From the NCBI RefSeq assembly GCF_019222765.1, contig NZ_CP078145.1, positions 7,006,001-7,070,000 on the forward strand: a stretch of 64,000 nucleotides of DNA, given 5' to 3'. Under the pieces are notes generated by a model. The model was not told the origin of the DNA and did not search any database. It saw only the letters and a program-made list of their open reading frames with translations. A program made the translations under genes and the position numbers. Positions 8,888 through 17,551 of the stretch are shown piece after piece (the stretch's first letter is position 1; each line of letters opens with the position of its first letter). This DNA is from Nocardia iowensis. Its GTDB lineage: Bacteria; Actinomycetota; Actinomycetes; Mycobacteriales; Mycobacteriaceae.

Positions 8888-9889
8888 TCAGTTCGCGAAA
8901 CGTCCGGTCGGCACGGACCACGTCGCGGTGGCGCCGGCCGTGCGCAACGCCGCCGTCGCGCGTTCGGCGTGTTCCGGACTGTCCGCCAGCACAACGACGC
9001 AGCCGCCCAGTCCCCCACCGCTGAGCTTGCCGCCGAGGCATCCGGCGTCGAGTGCCGCGGCGAGCAGCCGGTCCAGTTCGGCTGTGCTGAGCCCAAATTC
9101 GCTGAGCAGTTCGTGATTCTCGGTCAGCCGACGACCGAGATCACCGGCCCGGCCGAGGGTGAGATCCTCCACGGCGCTCGCCGTGATCACCGACGAGCGC
9201 CGTAGAAATCGGGTACGTGACGCGGGGTCCGCCTCGAACCGAGCACGCAGCATGTCCACCGCCGCCTTGGTCTCGCCGGGCACGCCGCTGTCGGCGATGA
9301 CGAAGACTCCGTCCAGCCCGACGCTCAGTTCCTTGGTCACGCCGCTCTGGAACCAGATCGGCACCGGCGACCCGGTGGCCACCGTGTCGACCCCGCTTGG
9401 CGATCCGTGGGCCACCCGCTCCGCGGTCTGCACCAGGTCGAAGACCGTGTCCGCGTCGACAATTCGGCCGAACAGCGACGCGAGGGCGAGCACTACCGCG
9501 CGCCCGCAGGCGGCGCTCGACCCCATTCCACGACCCGGCGGGATGGCGCAGTCGACACTCAGGTCGATGCCGCATGCCGTGATCCCGGTGGTGCGGAAGA
9601 ACGCGGCGACCAGATCGTGCAATCCGGAATCCGCTTCTCGCGAACGGTCCCACAGTCGAGCGGCCGCGGGCGCCTCGTCCGCTCGCCTGTCCGCGGTATT
9701 CGCCTGGCCCGGTGCGACATTCACCAGGCTCACCTGACCGCCCGGCTCGCCGGACCGCCGTGCCCACACGGTCACCGACACCTGACGCATCGGAATCGCC
9801 ACTGCCGGAGCGCCGTAGACGACCGCATGCTCGCCGCACAGAATCGATTTGGCGTGTGCGCGCCCCTCACCTACTACGGAAGCATTCAC
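8888..9889 (-). CDS. mvaK1: mevalonate kinase
   Basis: 333 residues. It phosphorylates mevalonate at C5. The N-terminal AHAKSILCGEHAVVYGAPA, the ATP loop PPGRGMGSSAACGRA and the C-terminal KLSGGGLGGCVVVLA are the three GHMP motifs in the form usual for mevalonate kinase. GGAGAAG lies upstream of the ATG. It follows the griH-like gene by 20 bases, so the mevalonate genes and the aminohydroxybenzoate genes probably share one transcript. Confidence 0.92.
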   Translation of the reverse strand: MNASVVGEGRAHAKSILCGEHAVVYGAPAVAIPMRQVSVTVWARRSGEPGGQVSLVNVAPGQANTADRRADEAPAAARLWDRSREADSGLHDLVAAFFRTTGITACGIDLSVDCAIPPGRGMGSSAACGRAVVLALASLFGRIVDADTVFDLVQTAERVAHGSPSGVDTVATGSPVPIWFQSGVTKELSVGLDGVFVIADSGVPGETKAAVDMLRARFEADPASRTRFLRRSSVITASAVEDLTLGRAGDLGRRLTENHELLSEFGLSTAELDRLLAAALDAGCLGGKLSGGGLGGCVVVLADSPEHAERATAALRTAGATATWSVPTGRFAN

Positions 9890-9909
9890 TTGACTTCTCC
9901 GGTTGCGGG

Positions 9910-11025
9910 TCAGAATTCACTGATCTGTTCTGCGACCTTGATTCCCACGTGCCTGCCCGGCTCCACGATGTGCCCGAGGAGTTTGGTGCCGGGCCGGACC
10001 TCGGTCAGGTTGAGCGGCTTGCCTTCCGCGCTCATCACCCGCACGTGCCAATCGTCTTGCAGGAACACATTGACCTCGACGTCACCGTGCCGTGCCGCGA
10101 TCAGCCGCAGCGGTCGCAGTTCGACCTTCACCCGGCCGACCGACACTTCGCGGAAACGTCCGTTCGCCGACACCGCGTGCGAGCGCTCGCCCGCGGCGAG
10201 GTCGGTGATGTACGCGGTCCGCTCGGTGCCGAAGACGTAGGAGTGCACCGCACCGGCATTCACTCGGAACGGCCGCAGGTTCATGTAGGGCAGATAGTGC
10301 ACCTCCGCGCACACCAGAATGCCGCCCGCCGAGGTCGAGCCGACGATCATGCCCTCGTCATCACCGAAAAGTGTTGTGGTGTCGATACATCCGCGGTAGC
10401 CCATGCCGACCGGCTCGGCGCGGTACACCTCGAGCGGGACCAACTCCTTGCGGTCTTCCCGGCCTGCTCGCAGCGCTTGCGCCACTCGGTCCAGATCGCT
10501 GAGATGGTCGGCTCGCACCACGAGACCGGCCGGGCCGCTCTCCAGAACACCTGCGACACTGACCGCTTCCGCGCTGGACAGCAACTCCTTGAACACCTTC
10601 GTCGTGGTGCCCTGCGCGCTCGCCAGCAATAGTTCGAGCGGAATGTTGGTCTCGTCGACGAAGGCCGCGATCACCACGTCCACCTTTCCGCTCATCTCGG
10701 CGGCGAGGTTCATGCCCGCGGCGTCGGCGATCTCGCAACGCACGCCGAGCGGACGGCCGAGTGCGGCGGCGCGGACGCCGTCGAGTTCGGCCGGCGACTC
10801 GGCGATCAGCACGCCGACTCGCTGATCATCGAGCAGAGCCAGCTCGGATGCGTTGCCGACCACCGCAATTCGGATTCGCTCCAGCGGCTCCCAGTCGGCC
10901 AACTGCGCCTGGCGCAGGACCAGCGTCGTGATCTCGGAATTGCGCGCGTGGGCCAGTGCGGCCGGGGTGTCGGCGGTGGAGAGGCCGCTGACGTCTGCCC
11001 AGAGTTCCGTCGTCATCTCGTTCAT
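9910..11025 (-). CDS. griH: GriH-like 3-amino-4-hydroxybenzoate synthase (DHQ synthase II family)
   Basis: 371 residues from the ATG at 11025, which overlaps the aldolase stop as TGATG. The sequence belongs to the DHQ synthase II family (archaeal AroB'), including MIVGSTSAGGILVCAEVHYLPYMNLRPFRVNAGAVH in overlapping parts around residues 235-270 and a C-terminal VEPGRHVGIKV. In Streptomyces griseus the relative GriH turns the aldolase product of GriI into 3-amino-4-hydroxybenzoic acid (3,4-AHBA), the grixazone precursor. The paired aldolase gene directly upstream supports that role. The archaeal shikimate role is less likely, because the genes sit in a secondary-metabolite operon. Confidence 0.86.
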   Translation of the reverse strand: MNEMTTELWADVSGLSTADTPAALAHARNSEITTLVLRQAQLADWEPLERIRIAVVGNASELALLDDQRVGVLIAESPAELDGVRAAALGRPLGVRCEIADAAGMNLAAEMSGKVDVVIAAFVDETNIPLELLLASAQGTTTKVFKELLSSAEAVSVAGVLESGPAGLVVRADHLSDLDRVAQALRAGREDRKELVPLEVYRAEPVGMGYRGCIDTTTLFGDDEGMIVGSTSAGGILVCAEVHYLPYMNLRPFRVNAGAVHSYVFGTERTAYITDLAAGERSHAVSANGRFREVSVGRVKVELRPLRLIAARHGDVEVNVFLQDDWHVRVMSAEGKPLNLTEVRPGTKLLGHIVEPGRHVGIKVAEQISEF

Positions 11026-11816
11026 CACTTTCTTCCCATCGCCGCGTACTCCGGGAGGACGGTGGCGTCCGCTCCGTGCACGATTGATTTCAGTTGCGCG
11101 GTGGCGCGTTCGGGATCCGCGCTGCCGAATACCTGCCTGCCCACACAGAATCCGGCCAGGCCCACACCCATCGCGTTCTTGGCCGAGCTCAGGAACTCGT
11201 CCCACGGCACGTCCAGCTGTCCGCCCGCGATCACCACCGGCACATCGACCTGGGACGCCAGTTCGGCGAGGTGCTCGTCACCCGGATGTGCCGCCTTCAC
11301 GATGTCGGCGCCCAGTTCCGCGGCGACGCGGGCCGCGTGGATGACCGACCGGCCGCGATCCCGGTCGGCAGTGAGGACGTAGGTCATGGTCAGCAGCGGC
11401 AGCCCGAGCGCATCGCAGGATTTCGCGACGCGGGACAGATCGGCCAACGCGGCCCGGTCTTCCACCGAACCGGCGCCGAGGGTGATGTGTACCGACACGG
11501 CGTCGGCGCCGAGCGCCACCGCGGTCTCCGGATCGCACACTCTGGTCTTGAGCTCGGGGTGCGCACTGAGTGCGGTGCTGCCCGAAAGATGAACGATCAG
11601 CGCCGTTTCGCGCTGCACCGGCATCTCCCTGGTCGCCGAACCGCGGTGTGCGACGACGCCGTCGGCGCCGCCGCGCACGACGGCGCGCAGCACCGAGCCC
11701 ATGTCGGACAACCCACCGGTGGTGCCCGTGGTGAGCGAGTGATCGACGGCGATCAAGAAGGTCTTACCGTCTGCCCCGAACAACCGCCGCATCCGGCGGT
11801 GCTTTCCATTGCTCAC
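11025..11816 (-). CDS. griI: GriI-like aldolase (2-amino-dihydroxyheptanoate-phosphate forming)
   Basis: 263 residues, DeoC/FbaB-type class I aldolase. The Schiff-base lysine is expected in ADIVKAAHPG near residue 190; FLIAVDHSL near the N-terminus and VVIAGGQ near the C-terminus fit the phosphate-binding ends. GriI condenses aspartate semialdehyde with dihydroxyacetone phosphate, the first step to 3,4-AHBA. The gene is translationally coupled to griH. It starts 41 bases downstream of the prenyltransferase gene. Confidence 0.86.
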   Translation of the reverse strand: MSNGKHRRMRRLFGADGKTFLIAVDHSLTTGTTGGLSDMGSVLRAVVRGGADGVVAHRGSATREMPVQRETALIVHLSGSTALSAHPELKTRVCDPETAVALGADAVSVHITLGAGSVEDRAALADLSRVAKSCDALGLPLLTMTYVLTADRDRGRSVIHAARVAAELGADIVKAAHPGDEHLAELASQVDVPVVIAGGQLDVPWDEFLSSAKNAMGVGLAGFCVGRQVFGSADPERATAQLKSIVHGADATVLPEYAAMGRK

Positions 11817-11857
11817 TTTTCCTCCCTAACTGGGTGAATTACGTCTGCGCGCCGCGA

Positions 11858-12835
11858 TCAAACGGTGACGAACAGGTAGAACGTGGGAATACCGATGCCG
11901 AGAAAGCCCAGGTTGTAGGCGATCATGCCCAGGCGCCGGGCCTGTAGCCATTGCCTGCGGAGCGGGCCCACATACAGCTGACTCACGTGCAAGGCGGTCG
12001 CGGGCAGCATCGTGAGCAAGGTCCACCACGGAAATTCGGTGCCTGCCACCAGCCAGACCGTCGCCGCCACGGATCCGATCACCAGCAAGACCATGGTGGT
12101 GGCGATCGTCGCGTGACTCGCCACGGTCGCCATGGTCTTCCTGCCGACCCGACGGTCGCCGGTGATGTCGTTGACGTTGGAGTAGCTGCTGACCATGACC
12201 ATCCACAGTCCGAGCAGCACGCCCTGCAGGACGGCAGCGCTGGTCCACTCCTGTGCCACGGCGAGGAAGGGCGCGTACAGACCGCACGCGGTCGCCGCGA
12301 AGAGCAGTAGTTCGCCACCGCCCTGGTAATAACTGACGCGTAGCCCCGCCGAATATTGCAGGCTTAGTATCAGTCCCGCTGAATACAGGACATATGCCGC
12401 CAGCGGCGCATGCCAATCCAGTGCCCAGAATGCGGCTAGCCCAGCCAGAACAGCAACCGCGATTGCCGCGACCACGAACACAATGGCTTGACTTTCGGAA
12501 ATCACACCACTCAGTAGCGGCTTCCGACGTATGTCCCTTTTGGTCTCGCCGTGTTGATAGTTTATCGCGTCGCTGCCGTTGCGGAATCCGACGATATCGT
12601 CGAGAGCGCACGTGGCCGCGACTATTCCGATCGAGCCGATCAAAAACGCGATCATGGCCAGAGTTGCGCCAGGACGGTCGCGTGCGCTACTGCTCAATAA
12701 CAGCCAGGCGAGGGCCAAGCCGAAATAATGCTGAAAGACAGCGACCTTGGACAGGCGCACGAATCCGAGAACTGTTTCACGGACGGAGTGTCCGCCACTC
12801 GCTGGACGTATGGCAGCGACCGATACATCGGACAT
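11858..12835 (-). CDS. UbiA-family aromatic prenyltransferase
   Basis: 325 residues from the ATG at 12835, preceded by GGGGTGA at good spacing; a GTG nine bases earlier is also in frame. It is an integral-membrane protein with about nine membrane segments. The two Mg-diphosphate sites are visible: LDDIVGFRNGSD near residue 85, a little unusual for the first motif, and NVNDITGDRRVGRK near 215. UbiA enzymes attach a prenyl chain to an aromatic acid. With griI/griH downstream and a prenyl diphosphate synthase upstream, 3,4-AHBA is the likely acceptor; this is inference. Confidence 0.87.
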   Translation of the reverse strand: MSDVSVAAIRPASGGHSVRETVLGFVRLSKVAVFQHYFGLALAWLLLSSSARDRPGATLAMIAFLIGSIGIVAATCALDDIVGFRNGSDAINYQHGETKRDIRRKPLLSGVISESQAIVFVVAAIAVAVLAGLAAFWALDWHAPLAAYVLYSAGLILSLQYSAGLRVSYYQGGGELLLFAATACGLYAPFLAVAQEWTSAAVLQGVLLGLWMVMVSSYSNVNDITGDRRVGRKTMATVASHATIATTMVLLVIGSVAATVWLVAGTEFPWWTLLTMLPATALHVSQLYVGPLRRQWLQARRLGMIAYNLGFLGIGIPTFYLFVTV

Positions 12836-12850
12836 GTCGATCACCCCGAA

Positions 12851-13921
12851 TCATTTGTTGCGGTAGACAACCGCATGCGCCATATCGACCAGTTCGTCGG
12901 ACCAGTTCGGCTCCAGTGGCAGGTCGGAAATCGCCGTACAGCCTTTCTCGACCAGTTGCGCGATATGCGTTTCCACCTCGTCCCGAATACCGGAGTCGAG
13001 TAGGAGCTCGCCCAATCGCGCCGAACTCGCGGACGGGCTGGTCACCAGCTCGCGCACTGCGGGATCGCGTTGCATCGCCAGCGACACCAGCAGCGTCATC
13101 TTGTGCTGTTCGACATCGAGGCCCGCTGGCTTGCCGGTGGTCTCGGTGTCGCTGAAGATGTCGAGCAGGTCGTCGCGGAGCTGGAAGGCTTCGCCGATGG
13201 CGACGCCGTAGGTACGGAAGGCGGTGGCCAGCTCGGGCCGTCCCGCGATGATCGCGCCGATCACCAGCGGGCGGTGAATGGTGTAGTGCCCCGACTTGAC
13301 CACCGCGATCTGCCTGGACAGTTCCGGGTCACAAGCGAACTCGGCCGCGGCAATGACATCGAGATGCTGACCGATGATCAGCTCGGCACGTAGTTCGCCC
13401 CAGGCCCGATTCACCGTCGGCGCCGCCGCGGCCATGAAATCGTCGGCGTAGATGAGCGCGAGATCGCCGGCCAGGATCGCCACACTTTCCCCGTACCGGC
13501 GCGACTCCCCTTGCCAGTGGTTGTCACGATGCACGGCGGCATGTTCGGCGTGCACGGTCGGCGCACCGCGCCTGCGCACCGACGCGTCCATCACGTCATC
13601 GTGAATCAGTGCGCAGGTATGCAACATCTCCAGCGCTATTGCCGCGGAAATGATCGCGGGGTCTTCGGGTTCACCACCTGCGGCCAGATAACCACTGACG
13701 CAGAATGCGGGCCGAATACGCTTACCACCGGCCCGGATGAGGTCGGCTATTGCATCGACCGGTATCGCCGCGTTGGCGCCGAGCGCGGACCAGCGGTCGT
13801 GCTCATTGACCAGGAATTTATCAATTACTTGTTCCGCCTGCTCCAGTATCCGAGTTCGGGTCTGCCGCACCGAATCGCGCGAGCTTGTCATGTGAACGGT
13901 CACCATGTCACCCATATCCAC
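12851..13921 (-). CDS. trans-polyprenyl diphosphate synthase (likely GGPP synthase)
   Basis: Up to 356 residues; first gene of the operon. Starts at GTG 13921 and ATG 13915, 13906 or 13891 are all in frame and none has a strong ribosome site. The first Asp-rich motif is DDVMD (LHTCALIHDDVMD) and the second is LRDDLLDIFSD; GGKRIRPAF marks the IPP site. Small residues (Ala, Cys) sit four and five places before the first motif, which argues against a C15 stop and fits C20 or longer. Chain length cannot be fixed from sequence alone. It probably supplies the donor to the UbiA enzyme encoded next. Confidence 0.88.
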   Translation of the reverse strand: MDMGDMVTVHMTSSRDSVRQTRTRILEQAEQVIDKFLVNEHDRWSALGANAAIPVDAIADLIRAGGKRIRPAFCVSGYLAAGGEPEDPAIISAAIALEMLHTCALIHDDVMDASVRRRGAPTVHAEHAAVHRDNHWQGESRRYGESVAILAGDLALIYADDFMAAAAPTVNRAWGELRAELIIGQHLDVIAAAEFACDPELSRQIAVVKSGHYTIHRPLVIGAIIAGRPELATAFRTYGVAIGEAFQLRDDLLDIFSDTETTGKPAGLDVEQHKMTLLVSLAMQRDPAVRELVTSPSASSARLGELLLDSGIRDEVETHIAQLVEKGCTAISDLPLEPNWSDELVDMAHAVVYRNK

Positions 13922-14284
13922 TTAGACGGGATGGCCGCCTGATAATGAGATGCACTATTCCCCGGCTACATCATCCGCGCACGGCACGGAAGCCCCGGAA
14001 AACTGGGGCAGCCACTCTTGTAGCTCAGATGGGAAGAAGGATAGTGCGACCTGCACCAGGGCAGCACTGCTGCTCCTCAAGCATGACAGATGTCGGGATC
14101 AGAACCCAACACCTTCGGGATGTGACCCCCATCACATCGACATCGGAGCCGACGTACTTGATATGGTTGTGATTGCGCAGGCTCGTCGGGGAGCGCGCAA
14201 ATCATCTGCAAACGCTACGGGGGTGACTCGATGGCCGGGGTAGTATTTGATTGCAGTTCGCAACGACATGGCATTAGGAATGCC
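13922..14284. promoter_or_regulatory. divergent promoter region between meroterpenoid operon and regulator
   Basis: This 363-base gap separates the start of the minus-strand operon from the plus-strand regulator. It holds the Crp-like palindrome listed separately and a small GCCCC/GGGGC hairpin at 13992-14009. TAGTAT at 14241-14246 could be a -10 box for the regulator. I see no convincing coding sequence. Confidence 0.6.
14119..14138. promoter_or_regulatory. Crp/GlxR-like operator, GATGTGA-N6-TCACATC
   Basis: A perfect 7+7 inverted repeat with a 6-base spacer, containing the exact TGTGA-N6-TCACA consensus of Crp-family regulators (Crp of mycobacteria, GlxR of corynebacteria). It lies about 198 bases before the first gene of the meroterpenoid operon and about 147 bases before the divergent regulator, so it could control either. 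Binding is inferred only from the match. Confidence 0.6.
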
Positions 14285-15076
14285 ATGAGTTTGCCAGGGT
14301 TGAAAATCTGCCGGAAATGTTTTGAGACAGCGCGGCGGAATATAGCGTCCGCACCTTCGCTGTATGACGCTTGTCGGCATGCGTTGCTGCCGGCGCCCCG
14401 TGCGGCATTGCCGGAGCGGATCCGAGGTGGTCGCGACAACGATCTCCCGCTACGGGAGTCCGCGCTGGAAGCGCGGCTGCAGCTTCAGAGTGTATTGGCA
14501 TCGTGGGCCGACCTGGTAGTGGACGAGCGCTCGCTGCTTGCCCGGCCGGAGCGAACCATCCAGAACCTCGCGCACTTCATCGGCAACCATCTGATCTGGC
14601 TCGCCGGGCACTTCGCGGGCGCCGATTTCGCCGATGAGCTCGACGAGGCCGTGCTGGCCGGTCAGCGGGCGGTCGACTTCGTGGCGGCCAACGTCAAGCG
14701 CAACACCCGGCAGTGCCCGGTCGCCGAGTGCACCGGCACGCTGAGCGTGCAACTCGACGGCAATGACAGTGCGGGTCGCCCGGAGATACTGTGCACAGCG
14801 GGCCATCGACTGAGCGTCGACGAATCCGTGGTGCTGGAACAGCGCGGCCGAACCGCGGATCGGCCTGCGCGCCCGCCGCGCACCGTCACCACGCAAGTTG
14901 CCGCGCTCACCATCGGAGTCTCCGAAGACACCATCCGTCAATGGGTTCGGCGCGGCAAGATCACCCGCTACGGCACACCGCAACGCGCGGAGTTCGACGT
15001 CGCCGAATTGCTCCAGGTCGCCCAGGGACGGCGCAAGCGCGGGCCGAATCAAGACCGAGAAACCGGCGCTGCCTGA
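14285..15076 (+). CDS. Zn-ribbon/helix-turn-helix DNA-binding protein, putative regulator
   Basis: 263 residues. The ATG at 14285 has AGGA five bases upstream. Near the N-terminus is a CRKC pair (C9, C12), and around residues 145-175 two more Cys pairs (CPVAEC and a later C/H), suggesting zinc binding. The C-terminal part, residues about 200-250, looks like a MerR-style excisionase HTH (TTQVAALTIGVSEDTIRQWVRR). I do not recognise a named family. It is divergent from the meroterpenoid operon across the Crp-like site, so it may regulate it; a phage-type or housekeeping role is possible. Confidence 0.6.
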   Translation: MSLPGLKICRKCFETARRNIASAPSLYDACRHALLPAPRAALPERIRGGRDNDLPLRESALEARLQLQSVLASWADLVVDERSLLARPERTIQNLAHFIGNHLIWLAGHFAGADFADELDEAVLAGQRAVDFVAANVKRNTRQCPVAECTGTLSVQLDGNDSAGRPEILCTAGHRLSVDESVVLEQRGRTADRPARPPRTVTTQVAALTIGVSEDTIRQWVRRGKITRYGTPQRAEFDVAELLQVAQGRRKRGPNQDRETGAA

Positions 15077-15093
15077 CGATTTCGGCCGGGATG

Positions 15094-15115
15094 CGCCCGG
15101 CAGCGCTGCCGGGCG
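15094..15115 (+). terminator. 22-bp perfect GC palindrome
   Basis: CGCCCGGCAGC is followed directly by its reverse complement, 18 bases after the regulator stop. No T-run follows. It could fold as a terminator-like hairpin after the regulator gene. Confidence 0.5.
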
Positions 15116-15279
15116 GGCGTCGGTCGGGCGGCTGCGGAAAATGGAGCTGCCGACCGCGCGGAGCGAATGCTACCGTCACGCGGTCCAGCCCAGCTATCAA
15201 GGCGGTCATCATGAAACGCGATCAGATCCAACCCTCTTTTTGAACGAACGAGCAAGCGCCGCAAGGGGTTCCCTCTAGC

Positions 15280-15451
15280 GAGTCGAAGGTCAAGCGCGGC
15301 ACCCGCATCGTCGGCGCCGACACCGAGCTCATCGAAAAGCTCGGCGGCAAAGACCCATGCCCCTGCGGCTCCGGCCGCCGGTTTCCGCCGCTGCTGCCGC
15401 GCAACCGGCCGCTACGACGACACCCTCGGCCACTACTACATCCGCGACTGA
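15280..15451 (+). pseudogene. 3' remnant of a SEC-C zinc-motif protein, frameshifted
   Basis: The first frame reads [20 protein letters not shown] and then [15 protein letters not shown], the opening of a SEC-C motif. The expected RRCC follows only after dropping one T in the GGTTTCC run near 15383; the other frame then reads [21 protein letters not shown] in overlapping parts and stops at 15451. No start or upstream domain is found; the region before 15280 shows no matching sequence. It looks like the end of a decayed gene broken by a one-base insertion. The region 15116-15279 holds nothing else I can support. Confidence 0.6.
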
Positions 15452-15457
15452 CACATC

Positions 15458-15483
15458 CTGGTCCCGCGTACTCGCGGGACCAG
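15458..15483. terminator. 11-bp stem hairpin before the heme peroxidase stop
   Basis: CTGGTCCCGCG and its exact reverse complement enclose the loop TACT. It lies 52 bases past the peroxidase stop on the minus strand and directly after the SEC-C remnant, so it probably ends transcription from one or both sides. There is no T-run. Confidence 0.6.
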
Positions 15484-15535
15484 TAGTGCAGCAGGCGAAC
15501 GGGTTCGACCAGAGCGCGCCGCCGATTTCTCGTCG

Positions 15536-17197
15536 CTAGTCGCCGAGCGGGTTGAGCAGGTCGGCCTTGCCCTCGAAGGCGAACAGCATCAGATCGGTCA
15601 TCCGGAAGGTGTTCGAGTCGGGCCCGAACATGGGCCGCCACGCCGGTTCTCGGACGATCGAGGTACGGCTGCCCTCGATGGCGCGGTGGAAAACCTCGGC
15701 GACGATCCGGCCGCCAACGGCACCGAGCAGTCCGTTGTTGAACTCGGCCTCGCGCAGGATGTAGAACCACAGCGGGGTCGCGGTGGCGATGGCGTCTCGC
15801 TGTTCCTCGGTGAGCACATCGAGCCCGGCACCGTAGTACCCCTGCAGGATCTGCTCGGTGGTCAACGGTTCCACCCCGAAGAACTCCGCCATCTGCTGAC
15901 CGCTGGCCAGCCGCACCATGTGTGCCCTGGTGAGGTTGCGGTAGGCGAGATTGCGCTGGATATCGGTGATCGTGGTGCCGCGCCCGCTGAAAGTGCCCGC
16001 TGGCAACTGGGTCAACGGGTTGACCAGCAGGGTGTCGATTCGTTTCGTCACGCTGCCGCCCCCGGTCGCGACCGGGGCTACCAGGTCGGGGCGGTCGGCC
16101 TCGGTGAAGTCGTAGAGCCTGCGGAAGTCGGCGATCCAGTTGGTCGGCAAGGTGATTACGGTTCCGGAGTTGGGATTGTCCAGGTCGGGAATCTGGGAAC
16201 CGCTCTGGAAATTGCCGCTGACGCCACTGAAGGTGAACAACAGCAGCAGGCTGGCGTTCGGGCCGGGGCCGATGCTGTTGAACACCCGGTTCCACTCGTA
16301 CCCGGCGCGAATCATGCTGTGCCCGACCCGATATGCCGCGACGGCGAACTCGATCGGCATGGTCGGCCGCAGGCCGTGCCCCGCGTGTCCCTGGCCGGGC
16401 GCCTCGAAGTATCGGCGGCCGTGCTGGAACACGTCGGTGACGATCGCCGGGTCGACGATGCGGGGCAGGTAGTCGGTGACCAACATCCACTGGTAGTGCC
16501 GGACCACCAGATCCCGGGCCGTTCTGAACAGCCGTCGCGCGCCCTTCAAGGCGAGTTCGGCCACCACCCTGTTGTGGAATCGGATGAACGCCAGATGGGT
16601 TTGCGCGACGGCGAGGTTCTCGTCGTTGCGGGTGTCCGGGATGAGCGGACGCCGCCGGTCCGCGACCGTGCCGCCGGTGCCGCCAAGCCGCGGCAGGTCG
16701 AAACCCTCCATCTCGACGTTCACCCGCTCGTCGGGGAAATTCGTCGGGGAGGTGGTGCCCACCTTGAGTGTCACGCCGTCCTCGGCGTAGAAGACCCGGT
16801 CGTTCGGGTCCATCGGGCCTCTGCCGTACAGCGAGTCCAGATCGAGAGCGGGCGACCGGCCCTGCATCAGCTCGTCCAAGGTGACGTCTTCGCCGAGCTG
16901 TGCCTCGGTCCGGTCCATCGTCAGGTCGTGGTCGACGAACTGGCCGAGGTAGGTGAACCCCGCCGGGACGGTCGGCTGCGCCGAATCCTGTTGGGGCACA
17001 TCAGCGGTCATCGCGGCGGCCAGTGCTACCCTTGTCGCCTCGTCGGTCGGTACGCCGACCGGGCCGAGCCGCGAAAAGCGGAACCGGCGCAGTTCCTCGA
17101 TGGTCAAGGGCTGCCGCGTCGTCGGACTACCGTCTCGATCGAACTCGAGCACTCCCTCGCCCACTACGAAGAAGCTGTCACTGCCGTGCCGTTTCAT
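15536..17197 (-). CDS. animal-type heme peroxidase
   Basis: 553 residues from an ATG with GGAGG five bases upstream. It belongs to the peroxidase-cyclooxygenase superfamily. The distal histidine is H90 in GQFVDHDLTMD. The family's catalytic stretch is visible as DTRNDENLAVAQTHLAF near residue 190, followed by RFHNRV, and the proximal histidine is H293 in RVGHSMIR. No signal peptide is seen. Bacterial members oxidise halides or phenols with peroxide; the substrate here is unknown. It lies alone, facing the SEC-C remnant. Confidence 0.85.
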   Translation of the reverse strand: MKRHGSDSFFVVGEGVLEFDRDGSPTTRQPLTIEELRRFRFSRLGPVGVPTDEATRVALAAAMTADVPQQDSAQPTVPAGFTYLGQFVDHDLTMDRTEAQLGEDVTLDELMQGRSPALDLDSLYGRGPMDPNDRVFYAEDGVTLKVGTTSPTNFPDERVNVEMEGFDLPRLGGTGGTVADRRRPLIPDTRNDENLAVAQTHLAFIRFHNRVVAELALKGARRLFRTARDLVVRHYQWMLVTDYLPRIVDPAIVTDVFQHGRRYFEAPGQGHAGHGLRPTMPIEFAVAAYRVGHSMIRAGYEWNRVFNSIGPGPNASLLLLFTFSGVSGNFQSGSQIPDLDNPNSGTVITLPTNWIADFRRLYDFTEADRPDLVAPVATGGGSVTKRIDTLLVNPLTQLPAGTFSGRGTTITDIQRNLAYRNLTRAHMVRLASGQQMAEFFGVEPLTTEQILQGYYGAGLDVLTEEQRDAIATATPLWFYILREAEFNNGLLGAVGGRIVAEVFHRAIEGSRTSIVREPAWRPMFGPDSNTFRMTDLMLFAFEGKADLLNPLGD

Positions 17198-17335
17198 ATG
17201 AACCTCCGGATGGTTCGAAAATGTGTCTCCGGACGAATGCCGGCATGGCAGTCGCCCCCCGTGTATAGAAATGTCCCCCACTGGAATGACGCGGTATCGA
17301 CTGAGCGTCCGCGACGATCGGCCGACCTTACAAGG

Positions 17336-17551
17336 TCACGTAGGGCAGCCGACAGCGGCTGATGAACCACTGGTCAATGCCGCAACGAGCCCGGCAAGCA
17401 GTCCGGCCGCGCACTCCGCCGACCAGGTCGTACTATTGCCCCCGACCGGCGCTACGGAAAGATCGACATCGGCCGCGGCCGGGTTGGCACCGGCGAACAC
17501 CGACCCCGCGATGAACGCAACGGCGATAATTGGATAAATCGTCTTGCGCAC
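17336..17551 (-). CDS. small secreted protein
   Basis: 71 residues from the GTG at 17551, which has GGGAGGTGA at ideal spacing; a GTG three codons earlier overlaps that site and is unlikely. The N-terminus has RKT followed by a hydrophobic stretch and an AAA-type cleavage site around residue 25. The mature part of about 45 residues has two cysteines (SAEC and VGCPT) that could form a disulfide. No known family is recognised. Confidence 0.6.
   Translation of the reverse strand: MRKTIYPIIAVAFIAGSVFAGANPAAADVDLSVAPVGGNSTTWSAECAAGLLAGLVAALTSGSSAAVGCPT

Noticed and set aside
14019..14060. tRNA-like TAGCTCAGATGGG stretch
   Set aside because: The D-stem partner, anticodon arm and acceptor pairing are absent, so it is not a tRNA gene.
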